Source of the DNA: Comamonas sp. lk
GTDB lineage: Bacteria > Pseudomonadota > Gammaproteobacteria > Burkholderiales > Burkholderiaceae_C
Reading direction: 5' to 3'
Assembly (NCBI GenBank): GCA_945869165.1
Contig: CAMBNY010000001.1
Location: 62,001 to 126,000 of the forward strand
Length of the DNA stretch: 64,000 bases
Shown here: piece after piece, positions 20,998-31,317 of the stretch
How the letters are laid out: each line of letters begins with the position of its first letter
Position numbering within the stretch: the first letter of the stretch is position 1
Translations under genes and position numbers: made by a program
The notes under the pieces: model-generated
What the model saw: only the letters and a program-made list of their open reading frames with translations
Database searches by the model: none
Told to the model about the DNA's origin: nothing

Positions 20998-22955
20998 TCA
21001 CACTTAAAAACGTCACCTTGCGCCGTAGCGCCAAGGTCTTGCTCGAGCACGCCTCGGTCACCATCAACCCCGGTGAAAAAGTCGGCCTGGTCGGACGCAA
21101 TGGCGCGGGTAAATCGTCGCTCTTTGCCTTGTTCACCGGCCTCTTGCACGAAGACGCGGGCGAGTACTACATCCCCGCCCAATGGCGCATGGGCCAGGTG
21201 GCGCAGGACATGCCTGAAACCAGCCAAAGCGCGACCGAATTTGTCATCGAGGGCGATACGATGTTGTGCGCCGCCCGTGCCGAGGTGCAAGCCGCAGAAG
21301 CCGGTGACGATGGCGACCGCATGGCCAACGCCTACATGGCGCTGCACGATGCGGGTGAGCACGATGCACCCTCACGCGCGCAGGCTCTGATTTTGGGTCT
21401 TGGATTTAAGACCACGGAGCTGGAGCGTCCGGTGAACAGCTTTTCGGGCGGTTGGCGCATGCGCTTGCAACTGGCGCGCGCGCTGATGTGCCCTTCGGAT
21501 TTGCTGCTGCTGGACGAGCCCACCAACCATCTGGACTTGGACGCACTGGTGTGGCTGGAAGCCTGGCTCAAGCGTTATGAAGGCACCATGCTGGTGATCA
21601 GCCACGACCGCGAATTTTTGGACGCGGTGACCAATGTCACCCTGCATATCGACGGGGGCAAGCTGATGCGCTACGGCGGTAACTACAGCAAGTTTGAAGA
21701 CATGCGCGCCGAGCAAATGGAATTGCAGCAAAACACCTACGCCAAGCAGCAAGAAAAAATCGCGCACTTGCAAAAATTTATCGCCCGCTTCAAGGCCAAA
21801 GCCAGCAAAGCCAAGCAGGCCCAAAGCCGCGTCAAAGCGCTGGACCGCATGGAAAAAATTGCGCCGCTGCTGGCCGAGGCGGAGTTCAGCTTCGAGTTCA
21901 AAGAGCCGGCCAATTTGCCCAACCCCATGCTCTCGCTCTCGGGCGTCAGCTTTGGTTATCCCGCGCCCGACGACGCTGCGCCGGGCACCGAGCCCACCAT
22001 CATCGTGCGCAACGTCAGCCGCTCGGTGCTGGCCGGGCAGCGTATCGGTATCTTGGGCGCCAATGGCCAGGGCAAATCTACGTTGGTCAAAACCGTGGCG
22101 CGGGACCTGGCACCCATAGGCGGCGAAGTAACCGAAGGCAAGGGCCTGAACATCGGCTACTTTGCGCAGCAGGAACTGGACGTGCTGCGCCCCCATGACA
22201 CGCCGCTCGAACACATGATCCGCCTGGTCAAAGACCTGACGGCCCAATCCAAACTGGCCGGTCAGGCCACCCGCGAGCAAGACTTGCGCAGCTTTTTGGG
22301 CACGTTTAATTTCAGTGGCGACATGGTCAAACAAGCCGTGGGCAGCATGAGTGGCGGCGAAAAAGCCCGCCTGGTGCTGTGCATGATCGTCTGGCAGCGC
22401 CCTAACCTTTTGCTGCTGGACGAACCCACCAACCACCTGGACTTGGCTACCCGCGAGGCCCTGGGCATGGCGATCAACGAGTTTGAAGGCACCGTCATGC
22501 TGGTGAGCCATGACCGGGCCCTGCTGCGCTCGGTGTGCGATGAGTTTTGGATGGTCTCGCACGGCGGCGTCGCGCCATTTGACGGCGATTTGGACGACTA
22601 CCAGCGCTATTTGCTCGACGAAGCCAAGCGCGCCCGCGAAGCCGTGCGCCAAGAGCAAGTGCAGGCCAACAAAGCCCTGGCCGCTGCCAAAGCCGCGCCC
22701 ATTGCCAAGCCGCTACCGGCGGCGACCGCTGAAAAACGCAAATGGGAAAAAGAGATTGCCAGGTTAGATGCCCGCATGCAGGCTCTGAGCACCGAAGGCA
22801 GCCAGCTGGAAAGCCAAATCAACGCCAACCCTACACCGCAGGAGATTGCCTCGCTGGGCAAGCGCCTCAAGGCCATCAACGAGGAACTGCAAACCTTGGA
22901 AGACCATTGGCTGGGCGCTACCACAGCCCTGGAAGCGGCATCGGACCCGAGCTAG
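20994..22955 (+). CDS. ABC-F family ATPase, YheS-like
   Basis: A 653-residue soluble twin-ATPase of the ABC-F family, which act on ribosomes rather than in membranes. The N-terminus [19 protein letters not shown] and the general layout resemble E. coli YheS. Walker A motifs are GRNGAGKSS and GANGQGKST; signature motifs are FSGGWRMRLQLA and MSGGEKARLVL; both Walker B segments read LLLDEPTNHLDL. The P-site tRNA-interaction linker lies between the two cassettes (KAKASKAKQAQSRVKALDRM). A coiled-coil C-terminal tail ends the protein. The start ATG overlaps the prmB stop. Confidence 0.92.
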   Translation: MITLKNVTLRRSAKVLLEHASVTINPGEKVGLVGRNGAGKSSLFALFTGLLHEDAGEYYIPAQWRMGQVAQDMPETSQSATEFVIEGDTMLCAARAEVQAAEAGDDGDRMANAYMALHDAGEHDAPSRAQALILGLGFKTTELERPVNSFSGGWRMRLQLARALMCPSDLLLLDEPTNHLDLDALVWLEAWLKRYEGTMLVISHDREFLDAVTNVTLHIDGGKLMRYGGNYSKFEDMRAEQMELQQNTYAKQQEKIAHLQKFIARFKAKASKAKQAQSRVKALDRMEKIAPLLAEAEFSFEFKEPANLPNPMLSLSGVSFGYPAPDDAAPGTEPTIIVRNVSRSVLAGQRIGILGANGQGKSTLVKTVARDLAPIGGEVTEGKGLNIGYFAQQELDVLRPHDTPLEHMIRLVKDLTAQSKLAGQATREQDLRSFLGTFNFSGDMVKQAVGSMSGGEKARLVLCMIVWQRPNLLLLDEPTNHLDLATREALGMAINEFEGTVMLVSHDRALLRSVCDEFWMVSHGGVAPFDGDLDDYQRYLLDEAKRAREAVRQEQVQANKALAAAKAAPIAKPLPAATAEKRKWEKEIARLDARMQALSTEGSQLESQINANPTPQEIASLGKRLKAINEELQTLEDHWLGATTALEAASDPS

Positions 22956-22960
22956 ACCGG

Positions 22961-23203
22961 CTAGTGCCCGCTCTTTTTCTCTACCTTTTTTTCTTCTTTC
23001 TTGGCCGTGGCCGCTTTTTGCGCCTCGGTCATGACCAGCAGAGTTTTGCAGACTTTCTTGGCCGGCGCCTTGAGCGAGGCCTCGGTGGTCTCACAGACAC
23101 GCTCGGTTTTGTAGGCCCACGCCGGCATAGCCGCAATGAAGACCATGGCTAGCACCAGAGTCAACGGGCGCGAGCTTACGCAAATTAATTTGAAATCAGA
23201 CAT
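22961..23203 (-). CDS. Small exported lysine-rich protein, unknown function
   Basis: An 80-residue protein that I do not recognise. Residues 13-30 form a hydrophobic signal segment (LTLVLAMVFIAAMPAWA) ending at a plausible AWA cleavage site. The mature part is about 50 residues, with two cysteines that could pair and a highly charged Lys/Glu tail (KKEEKKVEKKSGH). It is convergent with the ABC-F gene, six bases apart. Base composition and codon use look like coding DNA. The function is unknown. Confidence 0.6.
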   Translation of the reverse strand: MSDFKLICVSSRPLTLVLAMVFIAAMPAWAYKTERVCETTEASLKAPAKKVCKTLLVMTEAQKAATAKKEEKKVEKKSGH

Positions 23204-23583
23204 CGTGCGTTAGGAAGGCAAATTGCAAAACAGTACGAATTTGACAGAAAGCTGAGTTTATTCTAGTGAAAATACCAAATTCAAGGAAATCAAACAATTT
23301 CATTAAGGACATCTTGTCCGCTGGGCGGCACGCAAACCGCCGGTCCAAATTGGTTTTTGATTGGCGTTGCGGCCACAGAACGACACCACACGAGGTACGT
23401 GGCTCGTAGGGCATCGGGACTGGACCCTCATGTTTGCGCGCACATTTCCCTTGGATGCCTCCATGAATAATTAACTTATTTAATATGTTTTTCACGCCCT
23501 TTATCAGCTGGGGCTATGGGCTAGGCGTCTCAACTCACCCTAGAATGAAATCAACACATCAAAAAGCACCAAGGAGACCCCTC
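23204..23583 (+). other. Divergent intergenic region, no gene recognised
   Basis: 380 bases between the small exported protein and the acyl-CoA synthetase gene, more AT-rich than the genes. It contains an AT-rich stretch near 23466-23492 (taattaacttatttaatatg) that could hold a promoter for the downstream gene. A GTG-initiated frame on the minus strand (23196-23495) has no recognisable features. I see no RNA gene in it. Confidence 0.4.
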
Positions 23584-25269
23584 ATGACCAGCACCACCAA
23601 GCTCATCCTCGACCACATCTACCAGCACGAAAAGGAACGCGCGCAGCAGGTGTACCTGACACAACCCCTGGGTGCGGGGCGTGTAGTGGACTACACCTGG
23701 GCCCAGACCATGGACCAGGCCCGGCGCATGGCCACCCATTTGCAGTCCATGGGCTTTGCGCCCGCCGCACGCATCGCGATCCTGTCTAAAAACTGCGCAC
23801 ACTTTTTCATGACGGAGCTGGCCATTTGGATGGCCGGCTACACCACGGTAGCGATCTTCCCCACCGAAAGTGCGCAAACCATCCGTTTTGTGCTCGAGCA
23901 CAGCGAGGCTAGTCTGCTGTTTGTGGGCAAACTAGACACCTGGCCAGACCAAGAACCCGGAGTACCGACAGGGATACCACGCATCGCCTTCCCCCTGGCG
24001 CCCGCCACCTCGTATGAAACGTGGGATGCCATCACGGCACGCAGCGCGCCCATGGCTGGCCAACCGCAGCGGGCGGGCACCGATCTGGCCATGCTGATTT
24101 ACACCTCGGGCTCCACCGGCCAGCCTAAAGGCGTGATGCACAGCTTCGAGCGCATCACCAAGGCAACCGAACTTGCCGTGCAGCAAAGCATGGCGCAGGA
24201 CCCAGGAAATAACCAAATCCACCGCGTGCTCTCGTATTTACCGCTGGCACATGTGTTTGAGCGCGCAGTGGTGGAATGTGCCAGCTTCGTCAGCGGCGAG
24301 TTGCATGTGTTTTTTGCGGAATCGCTAGACACCTTTGCCGCCGACTTGCAGCGCGCACGCCCCACTATTTTTGTGTCCGTGCCACGTTTGTGGCTGAAGT
24401 TTCAGCAAGCAGTGTTTGCCAAGATGCCGCAAAAAAAGCTGGACTTGCTGCTGCGCATCCCGATTCTGAACAAAATCATCGCCAAAAAGATTCTGACCAA
24501 TCTGGGCCTGGACCAAACAATTTCTGCTTTTAGTGGCTCGGCGCCTTTGCCTGCTGACCTGATCCGCTGGTATCGCAGCTTGGGCTTGCAACTGCTTGAA
24601 GGCTTGGGCATGACCGAAGACTTTGCTTACTCCCATACGGCCACGCCTCGCTTTAGCGAACCCGGGTATGTGGGCATTGCCAACCCGGGCGTGCAAGCGC
24701 GCATCAGCCCCGAAGGGGAAATATTGGTCAAATCGCCCGGCCAACTGGTGGGTTACTACAAGCGCCCAGATCTGGACGCCGAATCGTTTACCGAAGACGG
24801 CTTTTTCCGCACCGGCGATTTGGGTTCACTCGCGGCCGATGGCCAGCTCAAAATCACGGGTCGCATGAAAGAGCTGTTCAAGACCAGCAAAGGCAAATAC
24901 GTCGCCCCCGCTCCCATCGAGAACAGGATAAACAACCATCCGCTGGTAGAAATGTCCCTCGTAGGCGGTGCCAGCCACGAAGCGGCCTTTGCCATGGTGG
25001 TGCTGGCCGAAGATATTCGCCCGCGCCAAAAAGACGCGGCAGTGCGCGCTGAGGTAAAAAGCGCGCTGACCACCCTGCTTGCCGAAGTGAATAGCCAAGT
25101 GGCAGACTACGAAAAGCTGAAGTTCATCGTCGTGGCCGACCAGCCTTGGCAAATCGAAAACGGCATGCTCACGCCCACTATGAAAATCAAGCGCACCAAT
25201 ATCGAGAAGGCCATCGAACCCCAGCTAGACGCCTGGTACGCTGCCAATCAGCCTGTGCAGTGGGCTTGA
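23584..25269 (+). CDS. Long-chain acyl-CoA synthetase (AMP-forming)
   Basis: A 561-residue adenylate-forming enzyme that activates fatty acids to acyl-CoA. The P-loop-like motif YTSGSTGQPKG, the core motif region GLGMTEDFAYSHT and the hinge region FFRTGDLGSLAADGQLKITG are all present, as is the C-terminal KGKYVAPAPIENR segment typical of long-chain FadD/FadD15-type enzymes. The catalytic Lys is probably the one in NGMLTPTMKIKR. The start is the ATG at 23584 with AAGGAG at 23571-23576, not the earlier in-frame codons. It is monocistronic by position. Confidence 0.9.
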   Translation: MTSTTKLILDHIYQHEKERAQQVYLTQPLGAGRVVDYTWAQTMDQARRMATHLQSMGFAPAARIAILSKNCAHFFMTELAIWMAGYTTVAIFPTESAQTIRFVLEHSEASLLFVGKLDTWPDQEPGVPTGIPRIAFPLAPATSYETWDAITARSAPMAGQPQRAGTDLAMLIYTSGSTGQPKGVMHSFERITKATELAVQQSMAQDPGNNQIHRVLSYLPLAHVFERAVVECASFVSGELHVFFAESLDTFAADLQRARPTIFVSVPRLWLKFQQAVFAKMPQKKLDLLLRIPILNKIIAKKILTNLGLDQTISAFSGSAPLPADLIRWYRSLGLQLLEGLGMTEDFAYSHTATPRFSEPGYVGIANPGVQARISPEGEILVKSPGQLVGYYKRPDLDAESFTEDGFFRTGDLGSLAADGQLKITGRMKELFKTSKGKYVAPAPIENRINNHPLVEMSLVGGASHEAAFAMVVLAEDIRPRQKDAAVRAEVKSALTTLLAEVNSQVADYEKLKFIVVADQPWQIENGMLTPTMKIKRTNIEKAIEPQLDAWYAANQPVQWA

Positions 25270-25312
25270 TGTAAAGACCGCGAAGGACACTCCAGGCCTC
25301 CCAAAGCAGGTA

Positions 25313-25337
25313 TCCCGGCGGTGCCCTTCCACCGGGA
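25313..25337. terminator. Weak hairpin between convergent genes
   Basis: TCCCGG at 25313-25318 pairs with CCGGGA at 25332-25337, with two further inner pairs. It lies in the 82-base gap between two convergent coding regions. There is no clear U-run on either strand, so terminator function is uncertain. Confidence 0.25.
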
Positions 25338-25351
25338 AAACGCGCCCTGCC

Positions 25352-28327
25352 CTAAAACCCGATAGCCGCGCCATCCGAGCGCGGGTCGGAGCCGCCGTAG
25401 CGCATGCCCGATTGTGGGTCGATCAGGATGCCGTGCGCGTGGCCGGCAAACTCGTTCCAGTCGCCCCAACGGTTGAGCAAGTGGCCGCGCCGGTCTAGCT
25501 CGGCAATGGTCTCGGCAGGAAAGCGCGCCTCGATATGCAGCGTGTCGCGCGACTCCAGCAGGCCAAAGCGACCCGACAGCCAACGCGGCGCCTCCAGGGC
25601 TTCCTGGATGTCGCAGCCGTAGTCAATCAGGTTGATATAGGTTTGTAAATGGATTTGCGGCTGCCCGTCGGCGCCCATGCAGCCGACCACGCCCCAGAGC
25701 TTGTCGTCTTTGAAGGCGATGGACGCAATCAGCGTATGCAGCGGCGTCTTGCCCGGTTCCAGGTGGTTGGGGTGGGTCGGGTCCAGGTTGAAATAGGCGC
25801 TGCGGTTTTGCAGCACCACGCCGGTATTACCCGCCACCACGCCCGAGCCGAACACGCCGTACAGGCTGTGAATCAGCGCCACGGCATTGCCTTCGGCGTC
25901 CACCGTGGCAATAAACACGGTATCGCCGCTCAGGCTGCCGTAGGACGGCACTTTGTCCCAGGGCAAGGCGCGCGCCGGGTCCATCAGGCTGCGGCGCTCG
26001 TCGGCGTAGGCTTTGGAGATCAGGCGCTCCATCGGCACGTCCGCAAAAGCCGGGTCGGCCAGGTGGCGGTCGCGGTCGTGGTAGGCGATTTGCTTGGACT
26101 GCACCAGCAAATGCACATGGTCTGCGCCCAGGTGCGGGCGCTTGTGCAGCTCCAGCGGCTCCAGCAAATTGAGCATTTCCAGCACGGTAAACCCCTGGGT
26201 GGGCGCGGGCGTTTCAAAAATTTTGACGCCCCGATAGGTGCCGCTGATGGGTTCGCCCCAGCGCGCGGTTTGCGCGGCGAGGTCGGCCTCGGTAAACAAG
26301 CCGCCTTTTTCCTTAGAGAAACGGGCTAGTTCGCGCCCTACTTCGCCTTCGTAAAAACCGGCGCGGCCACGGTCGGCAATGGCTTGCAACGTCTTAGCCA
26401 GGCCGGGGTTGCGCAAAAGCGCGCCGGGGCGCGGAGTTTTGCCATCGGGCATAAAGATGGCCATGGTCTCGGGGTGCGGCGCCAAGTCTTTGGCGGTGGC
26501 GTCGATAAAGCCGGACAAGCGGGCCGTGACCGGAAAGCCGTCGCGCGCATAGCCAATGGCGCTTTGCAGGTTGCGCGCCAGGGGCAGCTTGCCGTAGGCG
26601 GCATGCGCCTCGGCCCAGCTGGCCACGGCGCCGGGTGTGGTGGTGGTGGCAGGCAGGATGCCGCGAAACGGGATTTCGCTATGCCCTTGGCTTTTGTACC
26701 AGTCCACCGTCGCGCTGGCTGCGGCGCGACCGCCGCCGTCCAGGTAGCGCACGGCCTTGGTTTTGGCGTCGTAAATCAGCCAAAACGCATCGCCGCCCAC
26801 ACCCGTCATGTGCGGGTAGAGCACCGCCAAAGCGGCGGTGGTGGCGATAGCCGCATCGACCGCCGAGCCACCAGCGCGAAGCACGTCCGCGCCTGCTGCG
26901 GAAGCCAAAGAATGCGGGCAGGTGACCATGCAGGAAGGGCCCATGGTGACGGGGCGGCCGGTATTGATTTTCATAAGAGGTTGGGGAAGTGAATTGTTGA
27001 GTTGTCGTTGGTCACCCGATGGCTCAGCACAAGGCCGGATGCCGGGGTGGCGATTATCAGGGTTAACCAAGAAGGCGGCCCTGCCCCAAACCACCTCCAC
27101 CCGCTCCAACCCATGAAAGTGGTAAACATCCTTCACCACCGGCCGCTGCGCCAGACGCAGCCCCGGCAGTCGGGCAAACAGAATCGGCAAAGCCACCTGT
27201 AGCTCAAGGCGTGCCAGCGGGGCGCCTATGCAAAAGTGGATGCCCGCACCAAAGGACAGGTTGGCGCCTTGGTCGCGCTGCGGCCAAAAGCGCAGGGGCT
27301 CGGTAAATTGCAGCGGGTCTAGGTTGGCGGCGGCCAGGATGAGACCGATGCTTTGGCCTTTCTTGATGTGCACGCCCTCGGCCATTTGCACGTCCTCCAG
27401 CGCGTAACGCGAAAAAATATGCACCGGGGCGCAGATGCGCAAGCACTCTTCCACCGTGGCCTGGGTGGCGGCGTCGTCGGCAAACAATATGGCCGGGTCC
27501 AGCCCGCTGTCCAGGATGGTGGTAACCGCGTTGCCGATCTGGTGCACCGTGGCTTCGTGGCCAGCGTTGAGCAGCACGATGATGGTGGAGACCAGTTCCT
27601 CATCCGTCATGGGCGGGCCGGCGCGGTCGCTGCTGATCATGCTGCTGATCAGGTCGTCTTGCGGCTGGCTACGCCGCTGCGCGATCAGGCCGCGCACATA
27701 GTCGGCAAATTCGCCCGCTGCTTGGTTGGCCGCCAGTTCGTCGGCATGGGTGCGGCCGAACATATACATGTGCACATAGTCGTGCGACCAGCGCAGGAGC
27801 TGCGGGCCCATCGCCTCGGGTACGCCCAGCAGGCGGGCGATGATGGTGACGGGGATGATGTCGGCAAAGTCGCCAAGCAATTCGGCATGGCCTTGGGCCG
27901 CAAAGCCGTCGATCAGCGTATGCGCCAGCGTGGCGATTTGCGGGCGAAAGCGCGCGATCTGCCCGGACACAAAAGCGCGGTTGACCATGGTGCGCAAGCG
28001 CGTGTGCTCGGGCGGCTCTAGCGACAGCAGCGACCATTGCTCGGCCTGGTCAAAGTCGCGCAGATGCGGCGCGGGCTCGGGCAGGCCCAGTTCTTGGCGC
28101 GTGGCCACATGCAGTATTTGCCGCCCAAAGCGCTTATCGCGCAAGAGGCTATTGACCTGCGCGTAGCCGCAGCAAAACCACTGCGCTTGTTCCTCCCAAT
28201 AAAACAGTGGGCATTGCGCGTGCAAGGCGGCGTAGGCGGCATTGGGATTGCGATAAAAAGCGGGGTCGCGCGCGTTGAGCGATACGCGGCGGGTGGCGGG
28301 GTTTATGTGCAGGTACGTAGGGTGCAT
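25352..28327 (-). CDS. Cytochrome P450 joined in frame to a gamma-glutamyltransferase-family protein
   Basis: A single open frame of 991 residues encodes two complete enzymes. Residues 1 to about 420 are a bacterial P450: I-helix AGHEAT at 255-260, ExxR at Glu294-Arg297, and heme Cys366 in FGAGIHFCIG. Residues 452-991 are an Ntn-hydrolase of the gamma-glutamyltransferase family, beginning MKINTGRPVTMGP, with the probable autoprocessing nucleophile Thr803 in SGDTVFIA. The join (about 421-451) looks like translated intergenic sequence (HPGIRPCAEPSGDQRQLNN) and no strong ribosome site precedes Met452 (ATG at 26972-26974). It could be a true fusion or two genes where the P450 stop codon was lost. 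I chose the ATG start at 28325-28327; a TTG 18 codons upstream is possible. Substrates are unknown. Confidence 0.8.
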   Translation of the reverse strand: MHPTYLHINPATRRVSLNARDPAFYRNPNAAYAALHAQCPLFYWEEQAQWFCCGYAQVNSLLRDKRFGRQILHVATRQELGLPEPAPHLRDFDQAEQWSLLSLEPPEHTRLRTMVNRAFVSGQIARFRPQIATLAHTLIDGFAAQGHAELLGDFADIIPVTIIARLLGVPEAMGPQLLRWSHDYVHMYMFGRTHADELAANQAAGEFADYVRGLIAQRRSQPQDDLISSMISSDRAGPPMTDEELVSTIIVLLNAGHEATVHQIGNAVTTILDSGLDPAILFADDAATQATVEECLRICAPVHIFSRYALEDVQMAEGVHIKKGQSIGLILAAANLDPLQFTEPLRFWPQRDQGANLSFGAGIHFCIGAPLARLELQVALPILFARLPGLRLAQRPVVKDVYHFHGLERVEVVWGRAAFLVNPDNRHPGIRPCAEPSGDQRQLNNSLPQPLMKINTGRPVTMGPSCMVTCPHSLASAAGADVLRAGGSAVDAAIATTAALAVLYPHMTGVGGDAFWLIYDAKTKAVRYLDGGGRAAASATVDWYKSQGHSEIPFRGILPATTTTPGAVASWAEAHAAYGKLPLARNLQSAIGYARDGFPVTARLSGFIDATAKDLAPHPETMAIFMPDGKTPRPGALLRNPGLAKTLQAIADRGRAGFYEGEVGRELARFSKEKGGLFTEADLAAQTARWGEPISGTYRGVKIFETPAPTQGFTVLEMLNLLEPLELHKRPHLGADHVHLLVQSKQIAYHDRDRHLADPAFADVPMERLISKAYADERRSLMDPARALPWDKVPSYGSLSGDTVFIATVDAEGNAVALIHSLYGVFGSGVVAGNTGVVLQNRSAYFNLDPTHPNHLEPGKTPLHTLIASIAFKDDKLWGVVGCMGADGQPQIHLQTYINLIDYGCDIQEALEAPRWLSGRFGLLESRDTLHIEARFPAETIAELDRRGHLLNRWGDWNEFAGHAHGILIDPQSGMRYGGSDPRSDGAAIGF

Positions 28328-28407
28328 GAACAAATTTGGCAGGGGCTGCGAAACGGTTTCATCAAGTGCTCCAGCGATCAATGGGTGACTGATTCAAAAG
28401 CAAACCT

Positions 28408-28444
28408 GGATTGCTTCGCTTCGCTCGCAATGAACGAATTGGAC
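28408..28444 (+). repeat. Right-half copy of the dispersed inverted-repeat element
   Basis: Bases 28408-28444 (GGATTGCTTCGCTTCGCTCG and following) match the right half of the elements at 38025-38158 and 46032-46168. No left half is present. It lies between the P450 gene start and the adhC stop. Confidence 0.6.
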
Positions 28445-28513
28445 CTTCTACTGAACTTGCTTCACTGGATGGGCGTGGCGCGCAGCGCAGCCCAGCTCAG
28501 ATCAGCGCAACCA

Positions 28514-29632
<1,119 letters not shown>

Positions 29633-29858
29633 CTAAGTTGAGGCGGAATATAGCCGCAAGCGCAGCATGAGATAGCAACATGATTGGCAGCTGTGAATTA
29701 GTGAAAAATTGCTCTGCTGCTATTTGCTAATTGCATTACCAGGTCGCCGACTTACAGAACCTACTGAGCCATCGCGACGTGGCCACCGGGGTGAGGCGCA
29801 TAATGGTTCGATACTTTCCGGCGAACCCTAGCTGGACCTTGAAAGCCTGCCCGCGCCC

Positions 29859-31100
29859 ATGATTGCCCTGCTCGAATCCCGCACCGCCGGTCTCTATGGC
29901 AAAGCCAGCTGGCTGCCCAATATCGTGGCGGGCGTGGTGGTGGGGGTGGTGGCGCTGCCCCTGGCCATGGCCTTTTCGATTGCATCGGGAGCGCGGCCCG
30001 AGCAAGGCATTTACACCGCCATCGTGGCAGGCATTTTGGTCAGCGTGCTGGGTGGCAGCCGCGTCCAGATTGCCGGGCCGACTGGTGCTTTTATTGCCAT
30101 CTTGAGCGGTATCACCGCCACCCATGGCATCGTTGGTTTACAAATTGCCACGCTCATGGCTGGGGTGATGCTCACGCTGATGGGCCTGCTGCGCTTAGGC
30201 GGAGTCATCAAGTTCATCCCCGCGCCGGTGATTGCCGGGTTTACCACCGGCATTGGCGTGATTATTTTTGTGGGGCAGTGGAAGTATTTTTTCGGGCTAC
30301 CTGCCACACAAGGCATTCACTTTCACGAAAAGTTGATGGCCCTGGTGCAGGTATTACCGCAGTGGCACCCGGCCACGCTGGGCTTGTCGCTGCTAAGCCT
30401 GGCGCTGGTGCTGTATGCGCCCCAACTGCCGCGCATGCAGCGCGTGCCCGGGCCGCTGGTGGCCATGGTGGTGGCCACGGTGCTGCAAGCCGTGTTTCAG
30501 TGGGATGGCGTGGCCACGATAGGCAGCGCTTTTGGCGGTATCCCGCAGGGTTTGCCTAGTTTGCAATGGCCCGACCTTACTTGGGCGGGCATGATCCCGT
30601 TGGTAGTGCCTGCGGTATCCATCGCCTTGTTGGGAGCGATTGAATCCTTGCTGTCGGCCGTGGTAGCCGACGGCATGGCCGGGCTGACGCACGACTCCAA
30701 CCAAGAGCTGATCGGCCAGGGCATCGCCAACATCGTCGCGCCCCTGTTTGGCGGCTTTGCCGCCACCGGCGCCATCGCCCGCACCGCAACGAATATCCGC
30801 AACGGCGGTACCAACCCGGTGGCCGGTATTACCCACAGCCTGACGCTTGTGGTTACCCTGCTTTTTTTGGCACCGCTAGCCGGACAAATTCCCTTGGGGG
30901 CGTTAGCGGCTATCTTGTTTGTGGTGGCCTACAACATGAGCGATTTAAAACACTTTTTTCACATCGCCCGTGGCCCCTCACGCACGGAGGTGCTGGTGCT
31001 ACTGGTGACTTTTGCGCTGACGGTGTTGGTGGACTTGGTGGCCGCCGTGTTGGTCGGCGTGGTGCTGGCGGTGGTGTTCAAGCGGTGGGCCAAGGGTTGA
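29859..31100 (+). CDS. SulP-family anion permease lacking a STAS domain
   Basis: An inner-membrane protein of 413 residues with about 11-14 hydrophobic segments. The SulP transmembrane core is recognisable: GVVVGVVALPLAMAFSIASG, the substrate-site segment QIAGPTGAF, and SALLGAIESLLSAVVADGM-like sequence. SulP proteins carry sulfate, bicarbonate or dicarboxylates. Most end with a cytoplasmic STAS domain; this one stops about 15 residues after the last membrane segment (VFKRWAKG). The substrate cannot be told from sequence. The start ATG at 29859 has only a weak ribosome site. Confidence 0.85.
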   Translation: MIALLESRTAGLYGKASWLPNIVAGVVVGVVALPLAMAFSIASGARPEQGIYTAIVAGILVSVLGGSRVQIAGPTGAFIAILSGITATHGIVGLQIATLMAGVMLTLMGLLRLGGVIKFIPAPVIAGFTTGIGVIIFVGQWKYFFGLPATQGIHFHEKLMALVQVLPQWHPATLGLSLLSLALVLYAPQLPRMQRVPGPLVAMVVATVLQAVFQWDGVATIGSAFGGIPQGLPSLQWPDLTWAGMIPLVVPAVSIALLGAIESLLSAVVADGMAGLTHDSNQELIGQGIANIVAPLFGGFAATGAIARTATNIRNGGTNPVAGITHSLTLVVTLLFLAPLAGQIPLGALAAILFVVAYNMSDLKHFFHIARGPSRTEVLVLLVTFALTVLVDLVAAVLVGVVLAVVFKRWAKG

Positions 31101-31162
31101 GCGGGGCTTAAGGCATCTATCGCTGCGTGAAAGTGTGATTGAAACTCTGCCACTGACTCGCC

Positions 31163-31206
31163 ATGAAACGCGATGAAACGCGATGAAACGCGATGAAACG
31201 CGATGA
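31163..31206 (+). repeat. Tandem 10-bp repeat, four full units
   Basis: The unit ATGAAACGCG is repeated four times without change (31163-31202), followed by a partial ATGA. It lies 63 bases after the SulP stop and about 45 bases before the promoter of the prlF-yhaV module. Ten-base spacing puts each unit on the same DNA face. Confidence 0.9.
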
Positions 31207-31251
31207 TGTCATCAATATCCAGCACGCGCCCGACGATGACCTGATCTCAGT

Positions 31252-31290
31252 TTGTTCTACCCCAGACAGGCACTTATAATATGTAATTAC
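31252..31290 (+). promoter_or_regulatory. Promoter and operator-like palindrome of prlF-yhaV
   Basis: A perfect -10 box TATAAT at 31275-31280 is 17 bases after a -35-like TTGTTC (31252-31257). Just downstream, GTAATTAC at 31283-31290 is a perfect palindrome that could bind the AbrB-type antitoxin. PrlF-YhaV modules are autoregulated in E. coli; the operator assignment here is inference. Confidence 0.6.
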
Positions 31291-31317
31291 TTTCGTAACC
31301 ACATAGAAAGAAGCATC

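Noticed and set aside
23196..23495. Minus-strand frame of 99 residues starting with GTG
   Set aside because: Mixed composition, no domain, overlaps the start of the small exported protein; probably chance.
31163..31206. CRISPR-like array
   Set aside because: The 10-base units are contiguous, with no spacers; this is a simple tandem repeat.
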